Both the position numbers and the translations under genes were made by a program. The notes beneath the pieces are model-generated. The model had not been told where the DNA came from and searched no databases. It worked only from the letters and a program-made list of their open reading frames with translations. Shown in pieces: positions 1-8,609 of a stretch of 30,320 nucleotides of DNA. The first letter of the stretch is position 1; each line of letters starts with the position of its first letter. Origin of the DNA: Promethearchaeota archaeon (GTDB lineage Archaea; Asgardarchaeota; Lokiarchaeia; Sigynarchaeales; SOKP01). The stretch is taken from positions 1-30,320 of the forward strand of contig SDNV01000018.1 of the NCBI GenBank assembly GCA_004524515.1, read 5' to 3'.

Positions 1-1401
1 GAAATTAACGATACATTAGAAGTTCCAGAAATCCATCATTCTAAAAAAATAATGATTTCCTATAGTTTTGGAATGGTGGTAACTGAATTTATTGGTACGG
101 TAATTATAATGGTGCTCTTTATTTATTATGAGACGGAGATTGGCTTGAGTTCTTTACTAACAGGGTTAGGATTAGCAATATTCGCTATATGGGATGCGTT
201 TAACGATACGATCGTAGGATATATATCTGATCGTCCCTATCGTTTTACTAAGAAATGGGGTCGTAGATTTCCTTGGATTATTGGAGCATTTATACCAATG
301 CTAATTTGTTTCCTCTTAATTTTTAATCCTCCAAAAGTTGATCCTCAAGAAAATCCTTGGATTATCTTTATGTGGCTTGTAATTACTACTTGCCTTTTTG
401 ATACATTTGAATCAATGGCATTTATGAATTTTTTTTCACTATTTCCTGATAAATTTAGGTCTGATTCTGAGCGTTTAAAAGTTGCAGGATTTGGAGCGTA
501 TTTTGGATTTTTCGGGATATTACTTGGTATGTTAATACCCCCAATGATAATAGTATTTGGGAGAAGTGAAACTTATTTCTTAATGGCTATTTTAGTAGTG
601 GTTATATGTCTTGTTTTCTGGGTTATTAGTATTCCTGGTGTAAGGGATGATAAAGAAGTTGTTGAATGTTTTCTAGCTAAATGTGAAGAAACAGAGAGCA
701 GTTCTGTTTTCAAGGATCTGTCAAATGTTCTTAAACAAAAAAATCTCAGAACTTATATGTTTGTCTATTTCCTATTTTTTGTTTTGATGAGTACTATGGG
801 AGCTTCTTTCTTTTATTATGTTCGATATGTATTAAAAGCAGATGCATCGTTAATTGTGTTAATTATGGGACTTTATTTTCTGGGTGTTTTGGTAGCTACT
901 CCATTGTGGTTAATTTATGTTAAGAAAAGACGTGATAAAAAACAAGTAATGATACTGGGTGGAGTCATAATGGTTATAACCGCTATATTAATCACATTTG
1001 TACCGAATTTTGAATTTCTATTGATCATCGTTTTCATTCACGGAATGGGTTTAGGAGGATTTTCGCTTATGATTAATCCTGTATTCGGTGATATTATTGA
1101 TGAATCTGTGATTCAAACAGAAAAACGAAGAGAAGGATTATTAGGAGGATTACGATTTTTTGTTACAAATTTAGCTAGAGTAGTTCAGGCATTGATTCTC
1201 GCTTTTGTGCATGAACTTACTGGTTTTAAAGAAGGCTCAGATACTCAACCTGCATCTGCGATATTTGGTATCCAGCTACATATAGGATTAATACCTGCTA
1301 TTTTTCTTTTAATCGGACTTCTAACCTTTTGGAAATTGTATGATATTACTCCAAATAAGCTGGAACAAAATAAACTTAAATTAAAACAATTAGGTTTCTA
1401 A
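1..1401 (+). CDS. MFS transporter, GPH (glycoside-pentoside-hexuronide:cation symporter)-like, 5'-truncated
   Basis: Probable inner-membrane secondary transporter of the GPH/MFS_2 group, which couples sugar uptake to Na+ or H+. The frame is open to the first base of the window, and an ATG at 52 lies inside continuous coding sequence, so the real start is probably outside the window. Seen: about 11-12 hydrophobic segments. After the first segment comes an IWDAFNDTIVGYISDR stretch, the cytoplasmic-loop signature of the family (family form WDaxxDPxxGxxSDR). A second half begins with a basic loop (KKRRDKKQ) and a GMGLGGFSLMINPVFGDIIDE segment, matching the conserved end-of-helix motif of GPH proteins. 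The substrate cannot be read from sequence. The next gene is convergent, so no operon partner is visible downstream. Family confident, substrate unknown. Confidence 0.85.
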   Translation, partial: EINDTLEVPEIHHSKKIMISYSFGMVVTEFIGTVIIMVLFIYYETEIGLSSLLTGLGLAIFAIWDAFNDTIVGYISDRPYRFTKKWGRRFPWIIGAFIPMLICFLLIFNPPKVDPQENPWIIFMWLVITTCLFDTFESMAFMNFFSLFPDKFRSDSERLKVAGFGAYFGFFGILLGMLIPPMIIVFGRSETYFLMAILVVVICLVFWVISIPGVRDDKEVVECFLAKCEETESSSVFKDLSNVLKQKNLRTYMFVYFLFFVLMSTMGASFFYYVRYVLKADASLIVLIMGLYFLGVLVATPLWLIYVKKRRDKKQVMILGGVIMVITAILITFVPNFEFLLIIVFIHGMGLGGFSLMINPVFGDIIDESVIQTEKRREGLLGGLRFFVTNLARVVQALILAFVHELTGFKEGSDTQPASAIFGIQLHIGLIPAIFLLIGLLTFWKLYDITPNKLEQNKLKLKQLGF

Positions 1402-1509
1402 TTCAATTATAATTTTTATTTTTTTATCTAATAGGAATTATTCATAAAATACTTCTGGAAAAAAAATAAAATATTGGTATGATTTGAAATCTTGAAAATC
1501 TTTAAAATA

Positions 1510-2313
1510 CTAAATATCAAAGAGTTCTTCTTTTAGTTTTTTTAATTTTTGATACAGTCTTTTAATCTCTTCTAATGCAGTTGAGCTTGAATTATAGTCA
1601 ATGGGCGAGATACCTTTTAAGTCTGCATTAATGATTTCAGGATCATAATGTATAGTGTGATATAAAGGAACTTCCCAGTTTTCAATTGTTTTATATATCA
1701 CATCCATCTGGGAATCGTCATATACTTTGTTGGCAATTAAATAAATATTAATAACACCAAGCCGTTTTGAGAGTTTTATTATTTTAGAACATAAATCTAA
1801 TGATTTTTGGGATGGTTCAGTGATAACTAGCATAACATCTATTCCCTTTGCTGTACCTCGACCAAGATGTTCTAAACCAGCTTCAAAATCCACAATAATT
1901 ACCTCATCTCTTTTAACTAATAAATTATAGACTAAGGTTCTTATTAATGCATTTTCAGGGCAAAGACAGCCAGTAGCAGGAGTTTGGATTGTTCCCAACA
2001 CTAATAGTTGAAGACCATCTGGACCCGCAACCTTAAATCTGTCTGGTATATCGCTGACTTCTGGATTTATATTGTAAACTCCAGCAGTTTGTCCTGGAAC
2101 GCTCACACGCTCATCAATAAGTTTTTTCATTTCAGAAATAGGCACAATACTTGCTTTGACATTTTCATCTATCCCCAAAGTATAACTTAAGTTCATAGCA
2201 GAATCGTTATCAATTGCTAAAACATTAAATCCATCTTTAGCGAACAATCTAGCTAATGTACCGGCTATTAAGGTTTTACCTACTCCTCCTTTACCAGATA
2301 CTGCTATTTTCAT
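1510..2313 (-). CDS. cooC: CooC-type nickel-insertion ATPase (SIMIBI/MinD family)
   Basis: Cytoplasmic P-loop ATPase of the type that loads nickel into carbon monoxide dehydrogenase. Seen in 267 residues: deviant Walker A GKGGVGKT at 7-14 with the signature first Lys, the IDND segment at 34-37, a Walker B-like VIIVDFEAG near 138-146, and a Cys-x-Cys pair (C116, C118) in ATGCLCPENAL. In characterised CooC proteins this CxC pair binds Ni(II)/Zn(II) at the dimer interface, which separates CooC from generic MinD/ParA. The length is usual for CooC. It starts at an ATG. No CODH gene lies within the window, so the partner enzyme must be elsewhere. The neighbours are convergent (MFS) and divergent (endonuclease V-like), so it is probably a single-gene unit. 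Family call strong; nickel role inferred from the CxC motif. Confidence 0.85.
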   Translation of the reverse strand: MKIAVSGKGGVGKTLIAGTLARLFAKDGFNVLAIDNDSAMNLSYTLGIDENVKASIVPISEMKKLIDERVSVPGQTAGVYNINPEVSDIPDRFKVAGPDGLQLLVLGTIQTPATGCLCPENALIRTLVYNLLVKRDEVIIVDFEAGLEHLGRGTAKGIDVMLVITEPSQKSLDLCSKIIKLSKRLGVINIYLIANKVYDDSQMDVIYKTIENWEVPLYHTIHYDPEIINADLKGISPIDYNSSSTALEEIKRLYQKLKKLKEELFDI

Positions 2314-2395
2314 AATTATCTATTATATTATTAATTGAGATGTTTTTATAATTTGTTATTATTGAATATTAAATCTGAAAGAGTCTTATTATTAT

Positions 2396-2403
2396 TTATA
2401 AGT
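2396..2403 (+). promoter_or_regulatory. Putative TATA box for the endonuclease V-like gene
   Basis: TTTATAAG lies 25-32 bases before an ATG at 2428, the spacing expected for a leaderless archaeal transcript starting at or near that ATG. It supports 2428 as the original start of the downstream gene, even though that frame hits a stop at 2449-2451. Confidence 0.45.
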
Positions 2404-2422
2404 GTGAAGGTTATTTTACTAA

Positions 2423-2605
2423 TTAAAATGGATTTCGAATCCAAAGGATGAGAAAAATATTAGAAATAAGATTTGTCCCCAACACCATATAGAATATGAT
2501 TATGTCTGTCCTGAGTGCGTTAAACCCTTTTTAAAAGATACCAAATTTAATAATTTACAAGAAATCCGTGATTATCAAAAAAATAATTCAAAAAGGATTA
2601 AACTT
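2423..2605 (+). pseudogene. Upstream coding segment with zinc-ribbon-like motif, in frame with the endonuclease V homologue but lacking a normal start
   Basis: The frame of the downstream gene stays open back to a stop at 2420-2422. It encodes about 60 residues including CPQHH-(8)-CPEC (bases 2474-2518), a CxxH...CxxC metal-site pattern, then LQEIRDYQ and IKLVDLKS, resembling the helix that precedes the first strand in endonuclease V. No ATG, GTG or TTG occurs in this frame before 2606. An ATG at 2428 sits one frame away (MDFESKG, then TGA at 2449-2451). Removing one base from the AAAGGA run near 2443-2448 would join it to this segment. Either the gene is broken by a +1 indel (biological or an assembly error), or it starts at an unusual codon. 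Translation is my own reading. Confidence 0.5.
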
Positions 2606-3184
2606 GTGGATTTGAAATCTGAATATAATATAATTGGAATTATCAAAACAAAAGTGTGGAAAGAGAATGCTTATTCTGGATTAAAAATCTATGATCTTAG
2701 AAAAAACAAAGAGATCGATACTACTTTTAGATCATATAAACCAATTTTTCCTAATTATTTTCCTTCCATCTTATTTTTAAATCACACTGAAATATATATG
2801 GATCTCATAAAAAATATTGATATTTCAGTTGATTGTTGCATCATAAATACTAGTGGCCAAATACATCCTTATCTCTACGGTTCTGCTTGCGATTTGGGTC
2901 TAAAAATCAAGATTCCGGTGATTGGATACACAAAAAACTTATTATTTGGAGAATTAGGAGAAATTAAGGAGAGCCCTAATATTCTTGGAGTATTTTTTCA
3001 GAAATCTTTGATAGGATATGCGGTATCGAAGCCAAATTCTAAAAAATTTTTCTATCTATCTGTTGGTAATAACATTTCGCTCCAATCGGCCTTAAGAGTG
3101 TTTCTAAAAATAGATTATAACCTATTTAGTACTTTGAACAATGAATTAAATAATTTTTTTAGAAAAAGGTATTACTTCGAATGA
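2606..3184 (+). CDS. Degenerate endonuclease V (Nfi) family protein
   Basis: Endonuclease V cleaves DNA or RNA next to inosine. This 192-residue frame carries the fold: FPNYFPSILFLNHTEIYMDL matches the family YIPGFLSFRE...L region, IINTSGQIHPYLYGSACDLGL matches VDGHGxxHPrrlGxAsHxGl, IPVIGYTKNLLFG matches vPtIGVAKkxLxG, and GNNISLQSAL matches GHrvSvdSAL. Key acidic and His residues appear changed: the first-strand Asp (family GxDVxF) is replaced in IIGIIKTKV, the VDGHG Asp is Asn, and the GH of GHRVS is GN. Loss of hydrolysis is therefore likely, with a possible binding role. The listed start is GTG, but homology and an upstream zinc-ribbon segment suggest the true N-terminus is earlier. Its stop lies two bases from the convergent neighbour's stop. 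Confidence 0.7.
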   Translation: MDLKSEYNIIGIIKTKVWKENAYSGLKIYDLRKNKEIDTTFRSYKPIFPNYFPSILFLNHTEIYMDLIKNIDISVDCCIINTSGQIHPYLYGSACDLGLKIKIPVIGYTKNLLFGELGEIKESPNILGVFFQKSLIGYAVSKPNSKKFFYLSVGNNISLQSALRVFLKIDYNLFSTLNNELNNFFRKRYYFE

Positions 3185-3186
3185 AA

Positions 3187-3450
3187 TTATATATCATTTC
3201 TGGGCATACACTGAAGTCTTTTGGAGATCCTAACCATTTCATTAAAAATTTTGGTATTTTCTCCAACATCTTTTGTTATTATTAATTTTTCATTCAACTC
3301 TTTAAGCTGCATGGTAAGACTAATGAACTCTTCGGGAGGCTCTAATTTATAGTAATATTTTTCTTCGCCTTGGTCATTTATTTCTATAAATATCCATTTC
3401 TCATCTTTTTGACTCCAATTCCATCTATTTGGTGTTAGTTTTCTGGGCAT
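3187..3450 (-). CDS. Small conserved RWNWS protein, paralogue 1
   Basis: 87-residue protein of unknown function, starting at an ATG. Seen: N-terminal NRWNWSQKDEKWIFIE followed by a polar turn and YYYKLEPPEEFISLTMQLKELN, then an amphipathic helical half ending in ISKRLQCMP. It is clearly related to the protein at 3712-3987: both share RWNWS, KW(I/V)(F/Y), LEPP(E/K)EFI(S/E)LTMQ(L/I)K, N(E/D)KL, TKD and a terminal ISK(R/K)(L/M)Q-MPR. The likely form is a short aromatic beta hairpin plus a helical hairpin. No signal peptide, membrane segment or metal motif. A tandem duplication is inferred. No function assigned. Confidence 0.7.
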   Translation of the reverse strand: MPRKLTPNRWNWSQKDEKWIFIEINDQGEEKYYYKLEPPEEFISLTMQLKELNEKLIITKDVGENTKIFNEMVRISKRLQCMPRNDI

Positions 3451-3711
3451 AGTTCGAATACCTAAAGTTTAAAATTGAATTTATACAAGACTATAGCAAT
3501 TATTACTATTATAAATTTTATATGAAAATGTTTTTATCTTTTTTTGCGAAAATTATTAATGGATTAGTACTTAAAGCCATTTCTTGAATATAAAATATAA
3601 AATTAAAATACGACTTAATAGGGAAAATTCATTGTTATTTCAAAAATTAGATGACTTTTGAGTATATGAACAAATCATAATTGAGAATTCTTACAAAAAG
3701 CTAAGGTTTTC

Positions 3712-3987
3712 TTATTCTTCTTGTCGTGGCATGTTCTGCATTTTTTTCGAGATCTCAATCAATTTTAAAAAAAGTTCCTTATTTTTATCTGGATCTTTGG
3801 TCTCCATTAATTTGTCATTAATTTTTTTAATTTGCATGGTTAGTTCTATAAATTCTTTTGGGGGTTCAAGTTGATAGGTATATTCTCTTTTTCCTCCTTT
3901 CCCTTTCGTGACATAGACCCATTTCCCTGAACGTTCACTCCAGTTCCATCTGTCTAGCGTGTATTTTCTCAAACTTTTTTTTCTCAA
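3712..3987 (-). CDS. Small conserved RWNWS protein, paralogue 2
   Basis: 91-residue protein of unknown function, same strand and family as the gene at 3187-3450, about 260 bases upstream of it. Seen: DRWNWSERSGKWVYVTKGKGG, then YTYQLEPPKEFIELTMQIKKIN and a Lys/Glu-rich helical end. The start is not ATG: TTG at 3987 gives the longer form, while TTG at 3972 gives MRKYTLDRWNW, which lines up better with the paralogue's MPRKLTPNRWNW. Conservation of the whole length between the two copies shows both are real genes under selection. The highly basic middle turn (KGKGGKR) differs from the acidic turn of the other copy. Confidence 0.68.
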   Translation of the reverse strand: MRKKSLRKYTLDRWNWSERSGKWVYVTKGKGGKREYTYQLEPPKEFIELTMQIKKINDKLMETKDPDKNKELFLKLIEISKKMQNMPRQEE

Positions 3988-4185
3988 TTTTTAATTTTTT
4001 TTAAGATTTGGGATAAATATTGTTTTTCCCTAAAAAAAGAATTTATTATTCTTATATATTAAATAATTGTTCGGTTTTTTATTTATTTTCATGTATTATC
4101 AAAGTTACATTATTTTCGTTTTGATGAATCGAAATGAAATAAATTCTTATCTTTACTAATTTATTTGAGTTTCACCCTATTTTTG

Positions 4186-5583
4186 TTATGCTATTCTATT
4201 TAGTAAATTACTGGCTGCTTCTTTTACATCTGGATCTTTATCATTTCGCAGTTCTTTTAAAGAATCTCGAAAATAAGTTTTAATATCACTGATATCAAAT
4301 TTATTAAGAGATATTATTGTATATAATCGAATTACCCAATCTTTGTCATGAATCGTTTTCAATAATGCATTAAATACTCTCTCATCTGTTAAATTGGAAA
4401 GAAGATTGATAATACTCCTTTTTATATCGTCATTTTTCGAATTGAATAAATCTTGAATTAAAGATTTAATCATCATATCTTTTTTATGGTTATCTAAAAT
4501 AGTATACAACCTTAAAAAGAGATTAGTTTGATAAGATTTAGGTAAAAAATGATCTACATCCAATTGAATTTGATTTTGAATTAATTCTGAAATAACATTG
4601 TTAAGATTTATATTGTCATTTTTTAATTTTTCTATAGTTATTTGTTTTTCGTTTAACTCCTGTATAGATTTTTTTAATTCAAGATTTTCCTTTTTCAGGT
4701 TTTCTAATAATTCATTTTCCTTGATATTGAAATTATTTTCAATAATAAGATCATGTGGATATGATTCTTCTATACTATAGATGTGTGTTAATTCTTGTTT
4801 CAATTGATTATTCTGACGAATTAAACTTTCTGATTTTTCCTTTAATACATTTATTTTAGTATTCTTTTTATTAATTTCATTTTCTAACTCAGATATTTCA
4901 TTCACATTAATATTAACTTCATTTATTAAATTATCTTGTGTGATTTTAGCGGTTTGTAATTCTCTATTTAATTTTTCCTTTTCCTCCTCCAAGCCTAATA
5001 TTCTTTCTTTTAATTCCTTAATTTGGTCTTTTGAAACAGAATCAGCTTCAGAGCTAGCTATTGCCTCATAACCCATATTCAATGAAATAGAATGGAGATT
5101 TTCTAGTTGTTGCTTCAAATTTTCATTTTCTATAATATATTCTTCATTTTTTATGGTCAAATCTTCAATTAGTTTTTTGGCACTTGATTCATTTAATCTA
5201 TATATTTCATTTTCTTCGGTTAATTGAATAATTAATTTTTGAGCATCCATTAGATCTTTATTTTCTTTAGATGGATCAGAGATTTCTAAATTATGTTTTA
5301 ATTCATATAAGTTGTTTTCTAAAATTTCAATATCTCTTTCTTTTTTATTTAGTTCTTGTCTTTGGGTAACAATTACTTCTTTTAATAATTGAATATCCTC
5401 AGGAACTTCAAAATCTTTTGAAATTTTTTCTCTTTGCTCTTCTATTAATATTTTTTGCTCTTTTATCGTAAATTTTAATCTCTCGTTTTCTTCTTTGAGC
5501 TCTCTAACAATTATCTCATAATCAGTATGTGCTTGATTCTTCTCTTCTAATGCATCGATAAGATCTTTTAAATTTCTAGACAT
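4186..5583 (-). CDS. Long coiled-coil protein with C-terminal HEAT-like repeats
   Basis: 465 residues, unknown function. From about residue 3 to 345 it is almost uninterrupted heptad-type coiled coil rich in Glu, Lys, Leu, Ile and Asn, with a short break around residues 165-185 (LHSISLNMGYEAIASSEADS) and another near 275. The last roughly 110 residues form HEAT/armadillo-like helical pairs with conserved features: LFNSKNDDIKRSIINLL, LTDERVFNALLKTIHDKDWVIRLYTI, and RNDKDPDVKEAASNLL. The D-x-D-x-x-V-(R/K)-x-x-A pattern is typical of PBS-lyase-type HEAT repeats. No signal or membrane segment. A scaffold or tether with a protein-binding end is a reasonable inference; coiled-coil/HEAT proteins are frequent in Asgard archaea. 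It starts at an ATG and is monocistronic by spacing (150 bases from the cyclophilin gene). Confidence 0.75.
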   Translation of the reverse strand: MSRNLKDLIDALEEKNQAHTDYEIIVRELKEENERLKFTIKEQKILIEEQREKISKDFEVPEDIQLLKEVIVTQRQELNKKERDIEILENNLYELKHNLEISDPSKENKDLMDAQKLIIQLTEENEIYRLNESSAKKLIEDLTIKNEEYIIENENLKQQLENLHSISLNMGYEAIASSEADSVSKDQIKELKERILGLEEEKEKLNRELQTAKITQDNLINEVNINVNEISELENEINKKNTKINVLKEKSESLIRQNNQLKQELTHIYSIEESYPHDLIIENNFNIKENELLENLKKENLELKKSIQELNEKQITIEKLKNDNINLNNVISELIQNQIQLDVDHFLPKSYQTNLFLRLYTILDNHKKDMMIKSLIQDLFNSKNDDIKRSIINLLSNLTDERVFNALLKTIHDKDWVIRLYTIISLNKFDISDIKTYFRDSLKELRNDKDPDVKEAASNLLNRIA

Positions 5584-5736
5584 TCCACACAGAAATAATT
5601 TAATTAGATTATGTTTTATACTTGAGAAATCATAATCTTTTCATTATACCTTATTACGTAGGATATAAAGAAACGAGTTTATAAATTTATTTAGAAAAAA
5701 TAAATGAAAATTAGGATTAATTTTTAAAATTATATT

Positions 5737-6213
5737 CTAAAGGAGCTTGATTTCTAAAATTTGATCTCCTTGTCTGATTGAATCGACTATATTTTGATCT
5801 TTATCACTAGCTACCTCTCCAAAAATGGTGTGTGCATTGTTAAGATGAGGTGTAGGAACATGAGTTATGAAAAACTGAGACCCATTTGTATTTGGACCAG
5901 CATTGGCCATTGCTAAAAGACCTGGTTTATTAAATTTTCTGCCACTTTGAAACTCATCGGGGAATGGATAACTTATTTGTTGACCCTTATATGGAAAAGA
6001 CGAAATTCCTTTATTTTTTGGTCCTCCATAGCCCTTTCCTAAGGGACAACCGCCTTGAATCATAAACTCCGCTATCACTCTATGAAAAATTAATCCATTA
6101 TAAAAACCTTGGTTAATTAAGTGCAAAAAGCTAGCAACAGTCATAGGCGCATCTTCATCAAACAAATTTAAATTAATTTCCCCTTTACTTGTAACTATTA
6201 TTATTTGAGTCAT
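5737..6213 (-). CDS. ppiA: Peptidyl-prolyl cis-trans isomerase, cyclophilin type
   Basis: Cytoplasmic protein-folding enzyme of 158 residues, the minimal single-domain length. Seen: GFYNGLIFHRVIAEFMIQGGCP with catalytic Arg45 (FHRV) and Gln53 (MIQGG), then DEFQSGRKFNKPGLLAMANAGPNTNGSQFFIT with the substrate-pocket MANAGPNTNGSQFF core, and HLNNAHTIFGEV near 123-134. The position that is Trp in cyclosporin-sensitive human CypA is His here (AHTIFG), typical of prokaryotic cyclophilins, which bind cyclosporin weakly. No signal peptide. ATG start. The family is common in bacteria and patchy in archaea. The promoter region is shared with the divergent acyl-CoA synthetase gene (153 bases). Confidence 0.93.
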   Translation of the reverse strand: MTQIIIVTSKGEINLNLFDEDAPMTVASFLHLINQGFYNGLIFHRVIAEFMIQGGCPLGKGYGGPKNKGISSFPYKGQQISYPFPDEFQSGRKFNKPGLLAMANAGPNTNGSQFFITHVPTPHLNNAHTIFGEVASDKDQNIVDSIRQGDQILEIKLL

Positions 6214-6366
6214 AACATAGGAAAAGATTGCTTCATTAAAATTTTTTTTAAGATCATATTTTTACTTCATAAATTTAATGTTTATATCCTATGATAACTT
6301 TAAAAATAAATGTAATAATTGCCTAGTATAATTAATAAAAATTTTGATTAACATATAATTTCTGAC

Positions 6367-8544
6367 ATGAGAGAAAATCACGATATCTCTTTTTTTTTTA
6401 ACCCAAAGAGTATATCTGTTATCGGAGCCAGTGATAAGACCGGTAAAGTTGGAAATACAGTTATGAAAAATCTTATTGAATCGGGATACTCAGGTAATAT
6501 TTATCCCGTTAATCCTAAAAAAGGCGAAATTTTGGGAAAAAAGGTATATAATAGTGTTTTAGATATCCCTGGAGAGGTTGAGATTGCGATATTTACGATT
6601 AAGGCGTTATTTGTACCGGATGTTGCCGAAGAGTGTGGTAAAAAAGGAGTTAAAGGACTTATCGTGATTACTGCAGGTTTTAAAGAAGTAGGGGGGAATG
6701 GCGTTATTCGCGAAGAACGGTTAATTGAAATTGCTAAAAAATACAATATGAGAATTCTGGGACCGAATTGTTTAGGATTTCTTGGTCTTAATTATAATGG
6801 TTCTTTTGCGGCATACTCTCCGAAAAAAGGCAGTATTGCGATGATATCTCAATCGGGAGCGATGCTAACAGGGATGATGGATTATTCAATGGAACAACCT
6901 TTTGGATTTTCTTGTAACATCAGCTTAGGGAATAAAGCTGACTTAGGCGCCGTTGATTTTATAGAATATCTGGGTAATGATGATCAAACTAAGGTTATTT
7001 TATGTTATTTAGAAAGTATTAAAGATGGAGATAGATTTTTAGAAGTAGTGGCAAAAGCAGCCCGAAAAAAACCCATAGTAATCTTAAAATCCGGAGTTAG
7101 TGCGGCTGGAGCGAGAGCAGCTTCAAGTCATACTGGGGCCTTGGCGGGATCTGACATTGCTTATGACTTAGCTTTTGAGAAATGTGGAGTTATACGAGCA
7201 AAAACTATTGAGGAACTCTTTGATTATGGTGAAACATTTATCTTTCAACCCATACCAAAGGAAAATTCCTTTGCAATTGTCACCAATGCGGGTGGACCTG
7301 GAATTGTTGCTACGGATGCTTTTGAAAAAGAAAATTTAAAATTAGCTCAACTTTCAGAATCCATACTTCATAAATTAAGAGAAAACTTACCATCAGAAGC
7401 TGCTATTTTTAATCCTGTAGATATTGTAGGTGATGCGAGTCCAGATAGATATGATTTTACGTTAAAGACCATTTTTGGCTTAAATCATGAATTCAAAGAT
7501 GTCAAATTGAAAAACGACATTTCTACTCATGGTGTCTTGGTGATACTAACACCTCAAGCTCAAACTTACCCTACAAAAGTTGCTAAGCTTATATATAATA
7601 TAAAATCTAAATATTTAAGAGATAAAGTAGTTGTGTGTTCCTTTATTGGAGAAAAATCAATAGCCGAGGGCAGAGCTTTTCTTAAAAATAATCAAATTCC
7701 ATGTTATCATTTTCCTGACCAAGCCGCTCAATCTTTGAGAACTTTAATAGAATATAGTGAATTTTTAAGAAAAGAACCCATAGAAATGCGAGAAATACCT
7801 ACATTTGAAGTTAATAGAAATCGAGTTGAAGAAATTTTTCAAAATGTTAGAAAGGATAATAGAAGAGTTCTTCTTAGTTTTGAAACCAGTGAAGTATTTA
7901 ATTGCTATGGAATAAAATCTCCTATTTCAAGATTATCTAAAACTCCCAATGAAGCTAAAGATTTACAGAAAGAGCTTTCAAAAAGAACAGGAAAAACTGT
8001 TATGAAAATAGTAAGTCCGCAAATAATACATAAAACTGATGTAGGAGGAATAATTTTAAATGTCGAGACAGAACAACAAGCATTTGAAGCGTATATACAA
8101 ATCATTGATAATGCAAAAAGATTCGGTCCTGAAATAGCGAAGATATATGGAGTAGAAGTACAAGAAATGATTGATTTCAAAAAAGAAGAAAAAGTAAATG
8201 AATTAATTATCGGTATGTCCAAGGATCCTCAATTCGGTCCAATGCTGATGGTAGGAAGTGGGGGAATATACGCTAATTTTTTGAAAGATGTGTCTTTTGC
8301 TTTATCATATAAATTTACTAAAGAAGATGCAAAAAAAATGCTTCAAGCGACCAAAATCTATAGTCTTCTTGAAGGGGTAAGAGGAGAGAGTAGATCTGAT
8401 ATTGAAGCGATAATAGAAGTATTATTAAGGCTTTCCCAATTAGTTAATGATTTTCCAGATATAGTTGAGTTAGACATTAACCCATTATTATCTTTCGTGA
8501 AGGGATATAGTGCGGTAGATATAAAAATTACGATTTCACGATAA
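6367..8544 (+). CDS. acd: Acetyl/acyl-CoA synthetase (ADP-forming), fused alpha-beta subunits
   Basis: Catalyses acyl-CoA + ADP + Pi <-> acid + CoA + ATP, the main substrate-level phosphorylation step of many anaerobic archaea. The 725 residues hold all parts in order: CoA-binding Rossmann domain (about 10-140, FFNPKSISVIGASDKTGKVG), succinyl-CoA-ligase-like domains (about 155-450) with the phospho-histidine H255 in SSHTGALAGSD, then an ATP-grasp domain (about 500-725, with VMKIVSPQIIHKTDVGGI and VELDINPLL). In Pyrococcus the alpha and beta parts are separate genes; here they are fused, as in several other archaea and some protists. The adjacent gene, 65 bases downstream on the same strand, is a BioD-like/DRTGG protein often found beside acetate-activating enzymes, so the two are probably co-transcribed. 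Acyl specificity cannot be fixed from sequence. Confidence 0.93.
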   Translation: MRENHDISFFFNPKSISVIGASDKTGKVGNTVMKNLIESGYSGNIYPVNPKKGEILGKKVYNSVLDIPGEVEIAIFTIKALFVPDVAEECGKKGVKGLIVITAGFKEVGGNGVIREERLIEIAKKYNMRILGPNCLGFLGLNYNGSFAAYSPKKGSIAMISQSGAMLTGMMDYSMEQPFGFSCNISLGNKADLGAVDFIEYLGNDDQTKVILCYLESIKDGDRFLEVVAKAARKKPIVILKSGVSAAGARAASSHTGALAGSDIAYDLAFEKCGVIRAKTIEELFDYGETFIFQPIPKENSFAIVTNAGGPGIVATDAFEKENLKLAQLSESILHKLRENLPSEAAIFNPVDIVGDASPDRYDFTLKTIFGLNHEFKDVKLKNDISTHGVLVILTPQAQTYPTKVAKLIYNIKSKYLRDKVVVCSFIGEKSIAEGRAFLKNNQIPCYHFPDQAAQSLRTLIEYSEFLRKEPIEMREIPTFEVNRNRVEEIFQNVRKDNRRVLLSFETSEVFNCYGIKSPISRLSKTPNEAKDLQKELSKRTGKTVMKIVSPQIIHKTDVGGIILNVETEQQAFEAYIQIIDNAKRFGPEIAKIYGVEVQEMIDFKKEEKVNELIIGMSKDPQFGPMLMVGSGGIYANFLKDVSFALSYKFTKEDAKKMLQATKIYSLLEGVRGESRSDIEAIIEVLLRLSQLVNDFPDIVELDINPLLSFVKGYSAVDIKITISR

Positions 8545-8609
8545 AAATTTAATCAAATATAAATAATTGTAAAATAAAATAAAAAGAGTGTAAGTGATAA
8601 GGGATCAAA

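Noticed and set aside
2430..2442. GGATTTCGAATCC resembles the T-arm of a tRNA
   Set aside because: It is a short palindrome; no acceptor, D-arm or anticodon arm can be drawn around it, and the region reads as coding sequence.
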